A stretch of DNA of 64,000 nucleotides from NCBI RefSeq assembly GCF_023065955.2, contig NW_026623100.1, positions 71,180,727-71,244,726 of the forward strand, given 5' to 3'. The notes under the pieces are model-generated. The model worked only from the letters and a program-made list of their open reading frames with translations. It was not told where the DNA came from and made no database searches. The translations under genes were made by a program, and so were the position numbers. Origin of the DNA: Ursus arctos. Taxonomy: Eukaryota > Chordata > Mammalia > Carnivora > Ursidae. Below are positions 47,150-57,500 of this stretch, in pieces (position 1 is the stretch's first letter; each line of letters opens with the position of its first letter).

Positions 47150-48060
47150 GTTGATTTTCTTAAAGTTGCAAGTTTAATTTTGTTTTTAATGTGGACAATT
47201 ACGTATATAAAAGGGCATATGTATTGTTTATAGACTAATAAAATAAATGTCTGGGTACCTTTCAAGCAGATTAGGAAGTAGAATATTGCCCATACTTTTA
47301 AAGCCTTCCACATGTCCCTCCCCTATTGGCAGTGCCATCCTCACTAAACCCCAAAGCTAACCATTATTTTAGATTTTGATTCTTTTGTTATTTTCTTGTT
47401 TTTCTATATATGTACACACACACACACACACACACACCCTATTACTAAACAATACATTCATTAGTGTTGTTTTTGTACTTTACTAAACTGAGAAACACTG
47501 TTTCTTTTACTTGCTTTTTATACTTTTAACTGTATTTATGAAATTCAACCATATAGTTATAGTTCACTTATTTTCAGTACAAAATAAGCATGATACTTTA
47601 TCTCAGTTTATTTATTCATTCTCTTCTCAGTGGACATTTGGGTCATTGCAGCTTTTTGATATTACAAATAATTCTGTTATGCACATTATTAGACTCTTCT
47701 GCTGGGGCCCATCTGATGAAGTTTCTCTAGGGTATATACACCTAAGAATGGGATGGTCATAGTATGTATGTTCAACTTTATGCCCAACTGCTTTCTAAAT
47801 TTGTTGTAACCTATTTACTGTCCGGTTGGTAGAGAGTTTCTATTTTTTCCACATCGTCACCAACACTTGGTATTGTCAGATTTTAAGTCTTTCGCCAATA
47901 TGGTGAGTGTTAAATATATCTTATTGATGTTTTAACTGGCAACTTTCATTTCTAATCAAATTGAGCTACTTTACATATGTTTATAGTTATTTGAAATTCC
48001 TCGTAAAGTGCCTGTTTGTTTTTTCCTTTTTTTTGGTCCATTTCTCCTCTTAAGTTTTCA
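47150..48060 (-). repeat. Ancient L1M 3' region
   Basis: Reverse-oriented old L1: 'tggacatttgggtcattgca', 'gggtatatacacctaagaat' and 'tcaccaacacttggtattgt'. It contains a (CA)n tract at 47413-47437. Confidence 0.75.
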
Positions 48061-48892
48061 TCTTCCTCATGTATTAAATGGGGAACTATTCTGGAAGGCC
48101 TCTACTGCCTTTATAGTTATACACTCTGTGATTCAAAGTCTGATATTTTTATGCTGTTAACTCTCTGCTTTCACATGTTGCATTCCTTTCTTTAAAATAT
48201 GCTGCATGTCTTAGGGTTAGGTACCAGCTCATGGCCCTCTTAGGTCAAGGACAGTATAGAAAAAATCTCCCATAGAATAGCCCATGAGCATTTTCTGGCT
48301 TTCACTGATTATTTTTAAATTCCTGTTGACAATTAAAAATACGATCTCTTTTTCTCCCATTTCTATTCCCCCAAATATTGATAAGTTAGACACATATTTA
48401 TGATTGGCCAGAATCCAGATTTTTCTGTCGAAGATGCTGTGGGGTTGCCTCTCTCTTCTCTCTTTCTGCTGTTCTTCTCTGGTGGTAGAATCAAGAAAAA
48501 AATTTAAAGCTTAGGAGATATAAATTCATCCTGTTTCTACAAAGTTAAATACATGATCATAGTTTCTTTTTAGGATAATTTATTACATGCCTCTTCATTG
48601 CTCTGTTTCTAACTCATGTTTTCCTTTAGGTCGATGGTTTCAAAAGCAACAACAAATCAAAACAAAACAGAATTCCCCCAAACCAATGAACCAACTAACC
48701 AATGAAAACCCAAACCTAAACCACCACAAAAGAACCCCAACATACACTATCAAATCTAATATTACACTTCAATTTAGACCAAGAATAACACAGGAGCAAT
48801 TAGAATTTTTTTGTGGAGTTGCCAGCATCTGCCCCTACCTCACCTTATCTTTTACCAGATCAGGGATCTCTGAACCAAACAGAAAAATGGGA
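48061..48892. other. Intergenic, nothing recognised
   Basis: Mixed AT-rich sequence with an A/C-rich low-complexity stretch at about 48640-48760. No gene. Some of it may be old L1. Confidence 0.35.
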
Positions 48893-50455
48893 TGACAGCA
48901 AGGTGGTATAACAGGAAGTTCCCCACTCATATCCTCCAACAGCAACAATAATTTTGCAGCTATCGATGGACAAAAGTGCCTTTGTGGGAGCTTTGGGATC
49001 TAGGTAGTATGTCATGAAACCCCAGTGGAGCCCAAGACCAAGGAGGGCCATTTAGAGGACGGAGCCACACACACTCATGTTTCAGGCTTGCCAACTCTGG
49101 TCCTAATTATAGACTTAGAAACAGCCCCATCCCCCTGTGGACTTGGCAACAGCCCTGTTTGTCCTTGGTCCTGCCAAGGCTATCTGCCAGCACTATCTGC
49201 CAAGAGAACTGGGAAGATCCACACCCCTCTATGCCTTGGGTAGCAGGCCAACTGACCTGTCTTGGCTGTGAACCTTGAAGCAGCCTATGACCTGGCTCTA
49301 GCCCCTCTCAGCCATGGTCTGGGATTGGTCCTGCCTATCCAGAGACCCAGTGGGAAATGTATTCTATGTCCCTAGAGGCAGACCTACAGACCTCGTCCTG
49401 ACTATATATCCTGAAGCAGCTCTGTGACTTGGTTCGAGCCGTATCATCCTGTGGCCTGAGGCCAGTCCTACCCACCTAGAGATCTGCCCTGTGATGAAGT
49501 AGGAGCCCTCTCAGGGACATGATAGGAATCATACCTTTCTGCATACTTGGTAACAGCCCCTATGTGGACCCAACTGTAGACCCTGTAGTGGACCCTTGTC
49601 CTAGTGCCAGCCTCATTGACCAAGGTCCTGGAGGCAGTCCTGTCTTCCTAGGGACCAGGCAGTGTCCATTCCCACCTAAGCTCCTGGTAACAGGTCTGCT
49701 AACTGTGGACCCAGCAGCAGCCACATGACCTGGCTCCAACCCTACTCAACTGCAATAACAGAGACACTCCCAACACCCAGAGATATAACAGGAGATCTTC
49801 CCTGCCAAAACCAATCTGTAAAGGCTGGAAGAGGTGTTTGCTCCTTCAAATGCCAAAAACAGCAATGCAAGGCTATATAGATCATGAACAATCAGATAAA
49901 CATGACACCATCAAAGGAAACTAATAAATCTTAAGTAACCAACCACAAAGAAATGGAAATCTACAAGTTGCCTGATGAAGAATTCAAAATAATCATCTTA
50001 AAGAAGCTCAACAAGATGCAAGAGAATACAGGTGACCAAATAAAATCAAGACAACAATATATGAGCAACAAGAGAAATTTGATAAACAGAAACCATAAAA
50101 AAGAACCGAACAAATTCTGAAACTGAAGAATACATGATTGAACTGAAAAACTCAATAGAGAGCTTTGACAACAGGATCAATCATACAGACGAATTACTAA
50201 CTTGAAGATAAGTCATTTGAAATTAGCATGGAGACTATGTCAATACTCTATTGCTATTTTAGATTTCCTAAGAGAGTAGATCATAAGTTCTTACCATGAA
50301 CAAAACATGGTAACCATATGAAGTTATGGATATGTTAATTTGCCTATTTGTGGTAATCATTTCACAATATATACATCTATCAAACATCACATTGTACATA
50401 TATACATTTTTTATTTGTCAATTATACCTTAATAAAGCTTGCAAGGGAGGAAAAA
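48893..50455 (+). repeat. Ancient L1M, 5' UTR + ORF1 joined to 3' UTR
   Basis: The 5' UTR (48893-49860) shows imperfect internal repeats around 'cctggctcc', 'cctgaagcagc' and 'ccagcagcagcc'. An ORF1-like part (49850-50210) follows, with 'gccaaaaacagcaatgcaag' and 'gaagaattcaaaataatcat'. At about 50215 the sequence jumps to the L1 3' UTR ('gagagtagatcataagttct', 'caattataccttaataaagc'). ORF2 is absent. Confidence 0.75.
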
Positions 50456-51138
50456 TGTGATGCAATGGGAAATCAGAAGGTCCAAGGTCTGGCCACAAAT
50501 TAAGCATCTAACATTGCTCTGATGTCAGAGGCTCAACTCAATATAAAGTTGCCAAGTAGCTATGATAAGAACTTTTGCATCATAGGTAGTGAGTAATGCC
50601 TGATCAGGGGTGGTGGTGGTGGTCGTAGAAGTCTCTTGAAAGCACATTGCCTTTGTGTAGTTTCTGTCCTTCATCAGAGAGGTCCGTGGTGTGGAGTGTC
50701 TTGTCTCTGTCTTCTGCAGGCCTCAGAACAGAGCTCAGGATCAGGTCAGAAAATTGAGCCCAATCTTCACAGGACTGGGTTATTAAACTCTCTACCAAAG
50801 AGGCATGTGAATATACTGAAAGTGGAAACACTTGGCTTTCATATGGAAGTTAAAAGAGATGGTTTAAATGATTTTGGAACTGGTAGCCTCAATTTCCACA
50901 GGGCTGACCAGGCTAGAGTCTGGGATGGGCAAGGAGTGTGTGTGAGCTTGTTGAAGACAGTAAACTGGAATGAAGTGCACACACAAGTTTCTTAACTTCA
51001 TGGTTTAAAATCCCTGGGAATTCTGTGGGATCCTCTCAAAGCTGGAAATAGAAGAGTTTGGAGGCCCAGTATACTTTTTAACTGGAGCAACTGATTCCTA
51101 TGCATTTTGATTCCAGGTAAAATATTATTTTAACAAAG
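50456..51138. other. Intergenic, nothing recognised
   Basis: A 119-codon plus-strand frame at 50636-50995 has no recognised domain. No repeat identified. Confidence 0.4.
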
Positions 51139-51139
51139 G

Positions 51140-51759
51140 TGTATTAGTCTGGGATCTCCAGAGGAACAGGCACAATAGAGAAAAAATATGTATTTTTCTA
51201 TATATATATACATATATATGTATATATATCTATATATACATATAAATAAACACATATACACATACACATATAGATACATATGTGTATCTATACATACTCC
51301 CTGCTGAGCAGAGAGTCCGATGTGGGGCTCGAGCCCAGGATACATCTATATGTGTATGTGTATATGTGTTTATTTATATGTATATATATTTATATAGAGA
51401 GATTTATTACAAGGAATTGGCTCAAGTGATTTTGGAGACTAAGGAGTCCCGAGATCTTTAGTCAGTAATTTGGATATCCAGGAGTCTGAGTCTAAAAGCA
51501 GCAGAAGACATTGATGTCCCAGCTCAAGGACAAGCAGAAAGAGAATTCTCTTTTACTCTGACTTTTTGTTCTGTTCAGACCATCAGCAGATTGGATGAGA
51601 CCCGCCAATGTTGACAAGGTCAATCTGCTTTACTAAGTCTACTGATTCAAATGTTCATCTCATCCAGAAATACCCTCACAGATGTACATTGAGTAATGTT
51701 TAACAAATACCTGGGCACCCTGTGCCTAGTCAAGTTGACATGTAAAATTAACCATCACA
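51140..51759 (-). repeat. Ancient LTR-like repeat carrying an AT-rich expansion
   Basis: The element starts TGTATTAGTCTGGGATCTCC and ends TTAACCATCACA. In between are 'gagatttattacaaggaatt' and 'gacattgatgtcccagctca'. This is a well-known decayed mammalian repeat pattern, probably LTR-like; the family is not certain. Its internal ATAT region has grown into the inverted repeat described next. Confidence 0.5.
51231..51388. repeat. Perfect 45-bp inverted repeat with SINE fragment in the loop
   Basis: Bases 51231-51275 and 51344-51388 are exact reverse complements over 45 positions, made of TA/CA dinucleotide sequence. The 68-base spacer contains a near-palindrome and then a SINE-derived block at 51296-51340. 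That block is identical over 45 bases to 52361-52405 of the reverse SINE at 52273. No SINE ends or duplication accompany it. Confidence 0.9.
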
Positions 51760-52225
51760 AATGGGTTACAATATTTAAAAGTAGGAATAAGTGAAAATCC
51801 TTGGTTCATAACCTAGAAGGTAGTAGTAATGGTTGTGGGGATGTTTTGTAAAATGTTACAGAGGCCTTGTTGGCCAATTTTCTCCACTACGCACAGTCTT
51901 ATCCTCTAATTGTTTATCCTCTACTTGGTGAGAGGTCTTTGCATGACATCATATATTAACACTGTCTAAGTGTTTTAAAAAAATATCCTCATGCAATCTC
52001 TGTAATTCTCCAAGACTATTGATTCCTCCCTTGGCTGGCTGTTGCTGCTACTCCTATAAATCCTAATCCACTCTCACCACTGAGTGTCATGACCCTTTGC
52101 TACACCACACCAGGCAGTCTGTCCTTCTTGCTTGTTTCCCCTGGTCCCCTGGAAAAGTCAAGTTGGATTGTTTTGGCTAATTTATTTGCCTAGGATTCGT
52201 TTTCTTGGTTTTGTGTCTATTCTAG
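51760..52225. other. Intergenic, nothing recognised
   Basis: No gene or named repeat. Confidence 0.4.
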
Positions 52226-52227
52226 AT

Positions 52228-52618
52228 CATTACTTCTGAAAGTTTAGCCAGGATCACCTGGAGAGCTTTTTATTTTTAAAATTTTTAAGAATATTTAATT
52301 TATTTATTTGAGAGAGAGAGAAAGAGAAAGAGCAGGGAAGAGGGGCAGAGGGAGAAGCAGACTCCCTGCTGAGCAGAGAGTCCGATGTGGGGCTCGAGCC
52401 CAGGACCCTGAGATCGTGACCTAAGCTGAAGGCAGATACTTAACCAACTGAGCCACCCAGATGTCCCCCTCCCCCCGCCCCGAGCTTTTTAATACACAGA
52501 TTCCTGGACCCTATTCCTGGACAGTCGGTCTGGGGAGGAGATTAGAGAATTTACATTTCTAAGAAGATACCGGGCGATGCTTTGTTGCTCGTTTGAGGAC
52601 CTTAGAGTAGTGCTATTC
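52228..52618. repeat. MER5A-like hAT MITE interrupted by a SINE
   Basis: The outer parts read 'aggatcacctggagagcttt' on the left. On the right they read 'aatacacagattcctggacc' and 'gagaatttacatttctaaga', the MER5A pattern. The carnivore SINE at 52273-52481 sits in its middle. Confidence 0.75.
52263..52491 (-). repeat. Carnivore SINE with 10-bp target duplication
   Basis: The reverse SINE body (52273-52481) ends in 'gagccacccagatgtccc' plus a C-rich run. GAGCTTTTTA is repeated at 52263-52272 and 52482-52491 inside MER5A. The central 45 bases also occur in the inverted-repeat loop at 51296. Confidence 0.93.
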
Positions 52619-52895
52619 TACGTGGTACTCTCAAATCTGTTTACATCTACTATAGCTTTTTTATTATTAGCTTTTTAATTGTTGTCTTGTGGTTTCAACA
52701 TAAATAATATATTATTTGAATGACTTTTCACCATTGGTTACTTCTCACTAAGTTAATGGCTCTTTGAGGACCAGCTCTTACTCAGATTTGGATGCATCTT
52801 AAGGTAGATTCACACCGTGCTCAGGAAGTATACATTGATTGAATAGAAAGGAAGAAAGAAATGCTCAGTTGACAACATATCTCATAAAGTGTTAG
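52619..52895. other. Intergenic, nothing recognised
   Basis: No gene or clear repeat. Confidence 0.4.
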
Positions 52896-53827
52896 TATCG
52901 AAAAATCTATGAAGAACTTACCAAACTCAACACCCAGAAGACAAATAAGCCAGTTAAGAAATGGGCAGAAGACATGAATAGACACTTTTCCAAAGAAGAC
53001 ATCCAGATGGCCAAGAGACACATGAAAAGATGCTCAACATCACTCACCATCAGGGAAATACAAATCAAAACCATGGTGAGATATCACCTCACACCTCTCA
53101 GAATGGCTACAATTACCAACACAAGAAGCAACAGGTGCTGGCAAGGATGCAGAAGAAGGAGAACCCTCTTGCACTGCTGGTGGGAATGCAAACTGGTACA
53201 GCCACTCCGGAGAACATATGGAGCTTCCTCAAAAAGCTAAAAATAGCTATCCCATGTTCCAGAAATTGCACCTCTAGGTATTTAGTCAAAGGATTAAAAA
53301 AAAATACAGATTCAAAGGGGTACGTGCACCCCAGTGTTTATAACAACATTATCAACAATAGCCAAACCATGGAGAGAGCCCAACTGTCCATCGACTGGTG
53401 AATGGATAAAGAAGATGTGGAATATTATTCAGCCATCAAAAAGAATGAAATCTTGCCATTTGCAATGATGTGGATGGAACTATTATGCTAAGCGAAATAC
53501 GTCAGCCAGAGAAAGACAAACACCATATGATGTCACTAATATGTGGAATTTAAGAAAGAAAATAGATGAACATATGGGAAAGGGGAAAAGAAAAAAAGGA
53601 GAGAGGGAAACAAGCCATAAGTGCCTCTTAATGATAGAAAACAAACTGAGGATTGATGGAAGGTGGTAGGTGGGGGATGGGTTAGATGAGTGATGAGTAT
53701 TAAGGAGGGCACTCATTATGATGAGCACTGAGTGTTATATGTAAGTGATGAATCACTGAATTCTCCTCCAGAAACCAATATTGCACTGTATGTTAACTAA
53801 GAAAATTTAAATTAAAAAAAAAAAAAG
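52896..53827 (+). mobile_element. Carnivore L1, ORF2 C-terminus and 3' UTR
   Basis: Sense L1 truncated at its 5' side. The ORF2 C-terminal region is recognisable in two frames ('gaaatgggcagaagacatga', 'ctgctggtgggaatgcaaac', 'gaatattattcagccatcaa'). The coding frame is shifted and interrupted, for example by an A-run at 53294-53302. It then passes into the 3' UTR ('caccatatgatgtcactaat') and a poly-A tail at 53814-53827. I found no convincing target duplication. Inactive. Confidence 0.92.
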
Positions 53828-55325
53828 TTGATGGCGGTCCACAGCATTCAGGGCTCTGGGCTCACCCCCCACACCCTTATGCCACATTTCATCCAAACAC
53901 TGGAAATTGTGATCTCTCTCACTTCCTGCAGCAACTCACTGGCAGCCTTGAGACCACCCTGCCTCAGGCTGAGAAGTGAGAAATTCTGAAAGCAATCGAA
54001 CACTGTAAATTTTCACAGCAGTTCAGCTGAAAGCTGTTGGGCACAGATGTTTCTGTAATTGTGATATGCTGGGAACATTCTCTGGGCTCCAAGCACAAGG
54101 GCCTCAGCCTCATTCTTCCACCTGGGTGCCTCAGTGGGCAAGTCTCCCTGTCTCGAGGCTGTAATGGGAACCAGGTGGCAGCATGTGTCTGTTTTAAAAG
54201 AGCTGAGCAAGATTCATGTCCCAGTCTCAGTCACTCCTTCCCTCTTGCCCCAGCTCAGGCCTCAGGGAGCCGGCTTTGGGATGGTGGCCCCAGCTCACTC
54301 CAGAGTGGGTGATTCTCAGCCCCTTATTCAGGATGGGAATGGACTCTCATGTTTGCTGCTGGGTGGAGCCATGGAGGCTTTCCAGCTGCTCTCTGATAGG
54401 CTGTAAGAAAAGAATCAGACTTTTCTAATTGAATATGACTATTTCCAAAAAATAATATAACTCTTCCAAATGACCTCCTTGTGATCGAGATTGCTACCGT
54501 CATTTCAAAATCCACAGAAGGATCTGGAAACTTGTGACATATTCCTTCCAGGCTGAATTTGCTTTTAGTGTATAGTATTCCTGCCTTTAGTGAGAGATAG
54601 TGCTCTTTTGCTTCAGGGTTCTTCCTGCTTGTGGAGACATGGGGAAGGCTATGAATAGCGCAGGGGAAACATCTGCCACTGTTTGAAAACTGACCAAAGT
54701 TCAATGAGCTGGGAACATTTTTCACAAATAGTTCCAGTCAGGATAACTTTAACCTGTATGTACTCCAGCCAGAGGAGTAAAGAGGACAGAGGATGAAGGA
54801 TATGGAACTACGGCCCTAGGAAGAAGAAAGAGTGTGCCATTGGACATGTCTTGGGAGTAGTTAGCGTCCTGCCCTGGTGACTCAGGCTGAGTGACTGTCC
54901 TCGTTTGCACAACCGTCTGCGTTACGTGTAGCAAGTGTAGCTGCATCATCTTTCTACAAGGCACTTTCCTGACACAAGCTGTTGAAAGACCTATGTTTAT
55001 AAACCCTGCTATAACCTTTGTGTCTTAATTTTCTCACAGACGCGTAACATCATCTCTATGACTGTTAAACAAAAGTTTACCCTAAACATATGCACGCATC
55101 TGCTAAGGGCAAGAGGAGTATCTACTTCCAGTGTTAGCTCCTATGGAGAACATATTCCATATAGTCACACCTTTCTTCTTGGTTCCAGTTTTTCACCATG
55201 TAGCTTTTTGAATGTATAATCTTCGTATGAGAAAAAGGAAAAAAAAACATCCAAGAAGGAATATTTTCTGTAACTCAGTGAGGTAACCGTTAAGATAAAC
55301 TAAAAGAAGCTTTCATTTAAAAAAA
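53828..55325. other. Intergenic, nothing recognised
   Basis: Overlapping open frames at 54013-54428 and 54324-54725 lie on both strands, without known domains. No clear repeat. Confidence 0.4.
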
Positions 55326-55400
55326 TAGAAACCCCCTCCCCACAAAACCAAAACTATTAGAAGTAATAAAGTTCAACACATTTGCTGGATCCCTCAGCTT

Positions 55401-55627
55401 AAGTATATTTAACCTGGGGGCGCCTGGGTGGCTCACTCATTAAGCGTCTGCCTTTGGCTCAGGGCGTGATCCCGGAGTTCTGGGATCGAGCCCCACATCA
55501 GGCTCCTCCACTGGGAGCCTGCTTCTTCCTCTCCCACTCCCCCTGCTTGTGTTCCCTCTCTCGCTGGCTGTCTCTCTCTGTCAAATAAATAAATAAAATC
55601 TTTAAAAAAAAAAGTATATTTAACCTG
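55401..55627 (+). repeat. Carnivore SINE with 16-bp target duplication
   Basis: The full-length body (55417-55611) is of the arctoid-type subfamily (CT-rich part ending CTCTCGCTGGCTGTCTCTCT). AAGTATATTTAACCTG is repeated exactly at 55401-55416 and 55612-55627. It is the least decayed SINE in the window. Confidence 0.97.
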
Positions 55628-56131
55628 ATTTTTTTTATCAGCAATAATTAACTAGCATTTAAAAACATAATAAGAAGGTAACCTTCATAGATCAATAAAA
55701 ACTATAAAGGATGTAGGAGTTAGCTTAATCAAGAGTATACAGATTTCTATGGAAAAATGTTAAATTCTATTACAGTACATAGAAGATGATTTATTTAAAT
55801 GGAGACATTCCTTATTCTTGTGTGGAATGAGTTAATATTATCAAGCTGTTTTCTGCCCCAATTAATTTACAAATGCAATATAATTTCATTTAAAGTTCTA
55901 GTGGGATATTTTGAAGAACTTGATAAACATATTTTAAAAAATATATAGAAGAAATAAGGTCCATGAAGAGCTAAATGAACTTAAAAAAATAGAGAAAGGG
56001 GATATTTATTTTGCCAGATATTAAGACATGTCATAAAGACCGATAATTTGTATAAAAGAAACAATCTAGTGGAACAGGATAGAGAACTCAGAGACATATA
56101 TCTACATATTAATGGATCTATACCCATATCT

Positions 56132-56346
56132 GAAATGTCTGTATCTGGGGCACCTGGAGGGCTCAGTCGGTTAAGTGTCTGCCTTCAGCTCAGGTCATGA
56201 TCCCAGGGTCCTGGGATGGAGCTCCACATGGGGAGTCTGAAGCGGCGAGTCTGCTTCTCCCTCCTCCTCTCCCTCTGTGATCTCTCTTGCTCTTGCTCTC
56301 TCAAATAAATAAATGAAATCTTAAAAAAAAGAAACATCTGTATCTG
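56132..56346 (+). repeat. Carnivore SINE with 16-bp target duplication
   Basis: Sense SINE (56148-56330). GAAATGTCTGTATCTG on the left and GAAACATCTGTATCTG on the right differ at two positions, so it is older than the copy at 55417. Confidence 0.93.
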
Positions 56347-57500
56347 AGTATCTCTATCATCTCTATATAGTTCACACATATCTGTATCATCTTTAGGTAC
56401 ATGTATTATATATGTATATCCATCTATATGTATATTTATTACACCTGGGAACTTAATATTTCAGAAAACTGGCACAACAAATCAAAAACGGGTGGGGGGC
56501 TGGAAGCTAAGTAGTTTCATAGTTGGATTTGGGAAAACTGTCTCACAATATAAAAAGAAATAAACATTAACATAAAAGGTGAATTTCAGATAGAGTAAAG
56601 ACTTCGTCGTGTAAAGATATATAGTAATGTTAGTTGAAGAAAATACAGGAGAATATTTTAAGGCGTAAGAGGGAGGAAGAACTTAAATAAAACCATTAAA
56701 ACACGGTGCGCAAGGCAGAAAAGTTGATGGATTTGATCATGGCAAATTTAAGGACATCATGAATAAGTTTAGGAACAGTTTAACAACTAGGATAACATTC
56801 TTATTATACAGACGAGATGTTAATATCTAGGATATAAAAAAGACTCTTAAAAATCAATCCGGAAAAGAGAGAATCTCAGTGGAAAAATGGGCCAAAGATA
56901 GAAATCGCTAATGTAACAGAGAAAAGACCACAAAAAGCTAATAAGTAAATGAAGAGATTCAAATTAAAGGAAAATTAAACACTAATGAGATAGGGCTTTA
57001 TCCTTGTTATTCTGGTTAAAATTCTAAAATTTGATAATGCCAAGTGTTGGGGAGTGTAGGCATATCAAGTAACACTCCTGCTGTGCTGGAGACATTGGGA
57101 AGAGCAGTGTGGCAGCGCTGGCTAAATAGGAATACACATTGCCTAACCCGCACAGAAGTGCTCACCCAAGTCTGTAGGTGACCTGCATGAGGAGAGACAT
57201 TGCAGTGTTGTTTATGGGGGAAGATGTTGAAGACAGCCCAGTGTCCATCACTGGATGAGTGGATAGTTAAATTGTGGGTTGGCATATGACGGGGTAGTAT
57301 GCTGTAAGAAGCAGTGGACTAAATACTGATGGACCTTAAAATATGGTACGGAGTTAAAAAGTAGAAAATAGAATGTGATCCATAGCCCGATACCATGTGT
57401 ATACAATACAATACATATTTTATAAGAAAACATATACACAAAGGGATGGGTACTAAACACATGGAATATTCTGAATGTGGGGGAAGGGTTAGGATGAGGT

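Larger units (their letters stand above)
55330..57500 (+). repeat. Ancient L1M ORF2 and 3' part with two nested SINEs
   Basis: Old sense L1 sequence is seen outside the SINEs. It includes 'gttctagtgggatattttga', 'ggaacaggatagagaactca', 'gtggaaaaatgggccaaag', 'ggaatacacattgcctaac' and 'cccagtgtccatcactggat'. It is heavily mutated. SINEs interrupt it at 55417 and 56148. Confidence 0.75.

Noticed and set aside
48893..49860. Regularly recurring short motifs resembling a spaced repeat array
   Set aside because: Irregular spacing and imperfect copies are typical of the old L1 5' UTR; not a CRISPR or designed array.
52974..53401. Open frames with apparent protein similarity near 53.1 kb
   Set aside because: They are broken pieces of L1 ORF2 C-terminus in a truncated element, not a host gene.
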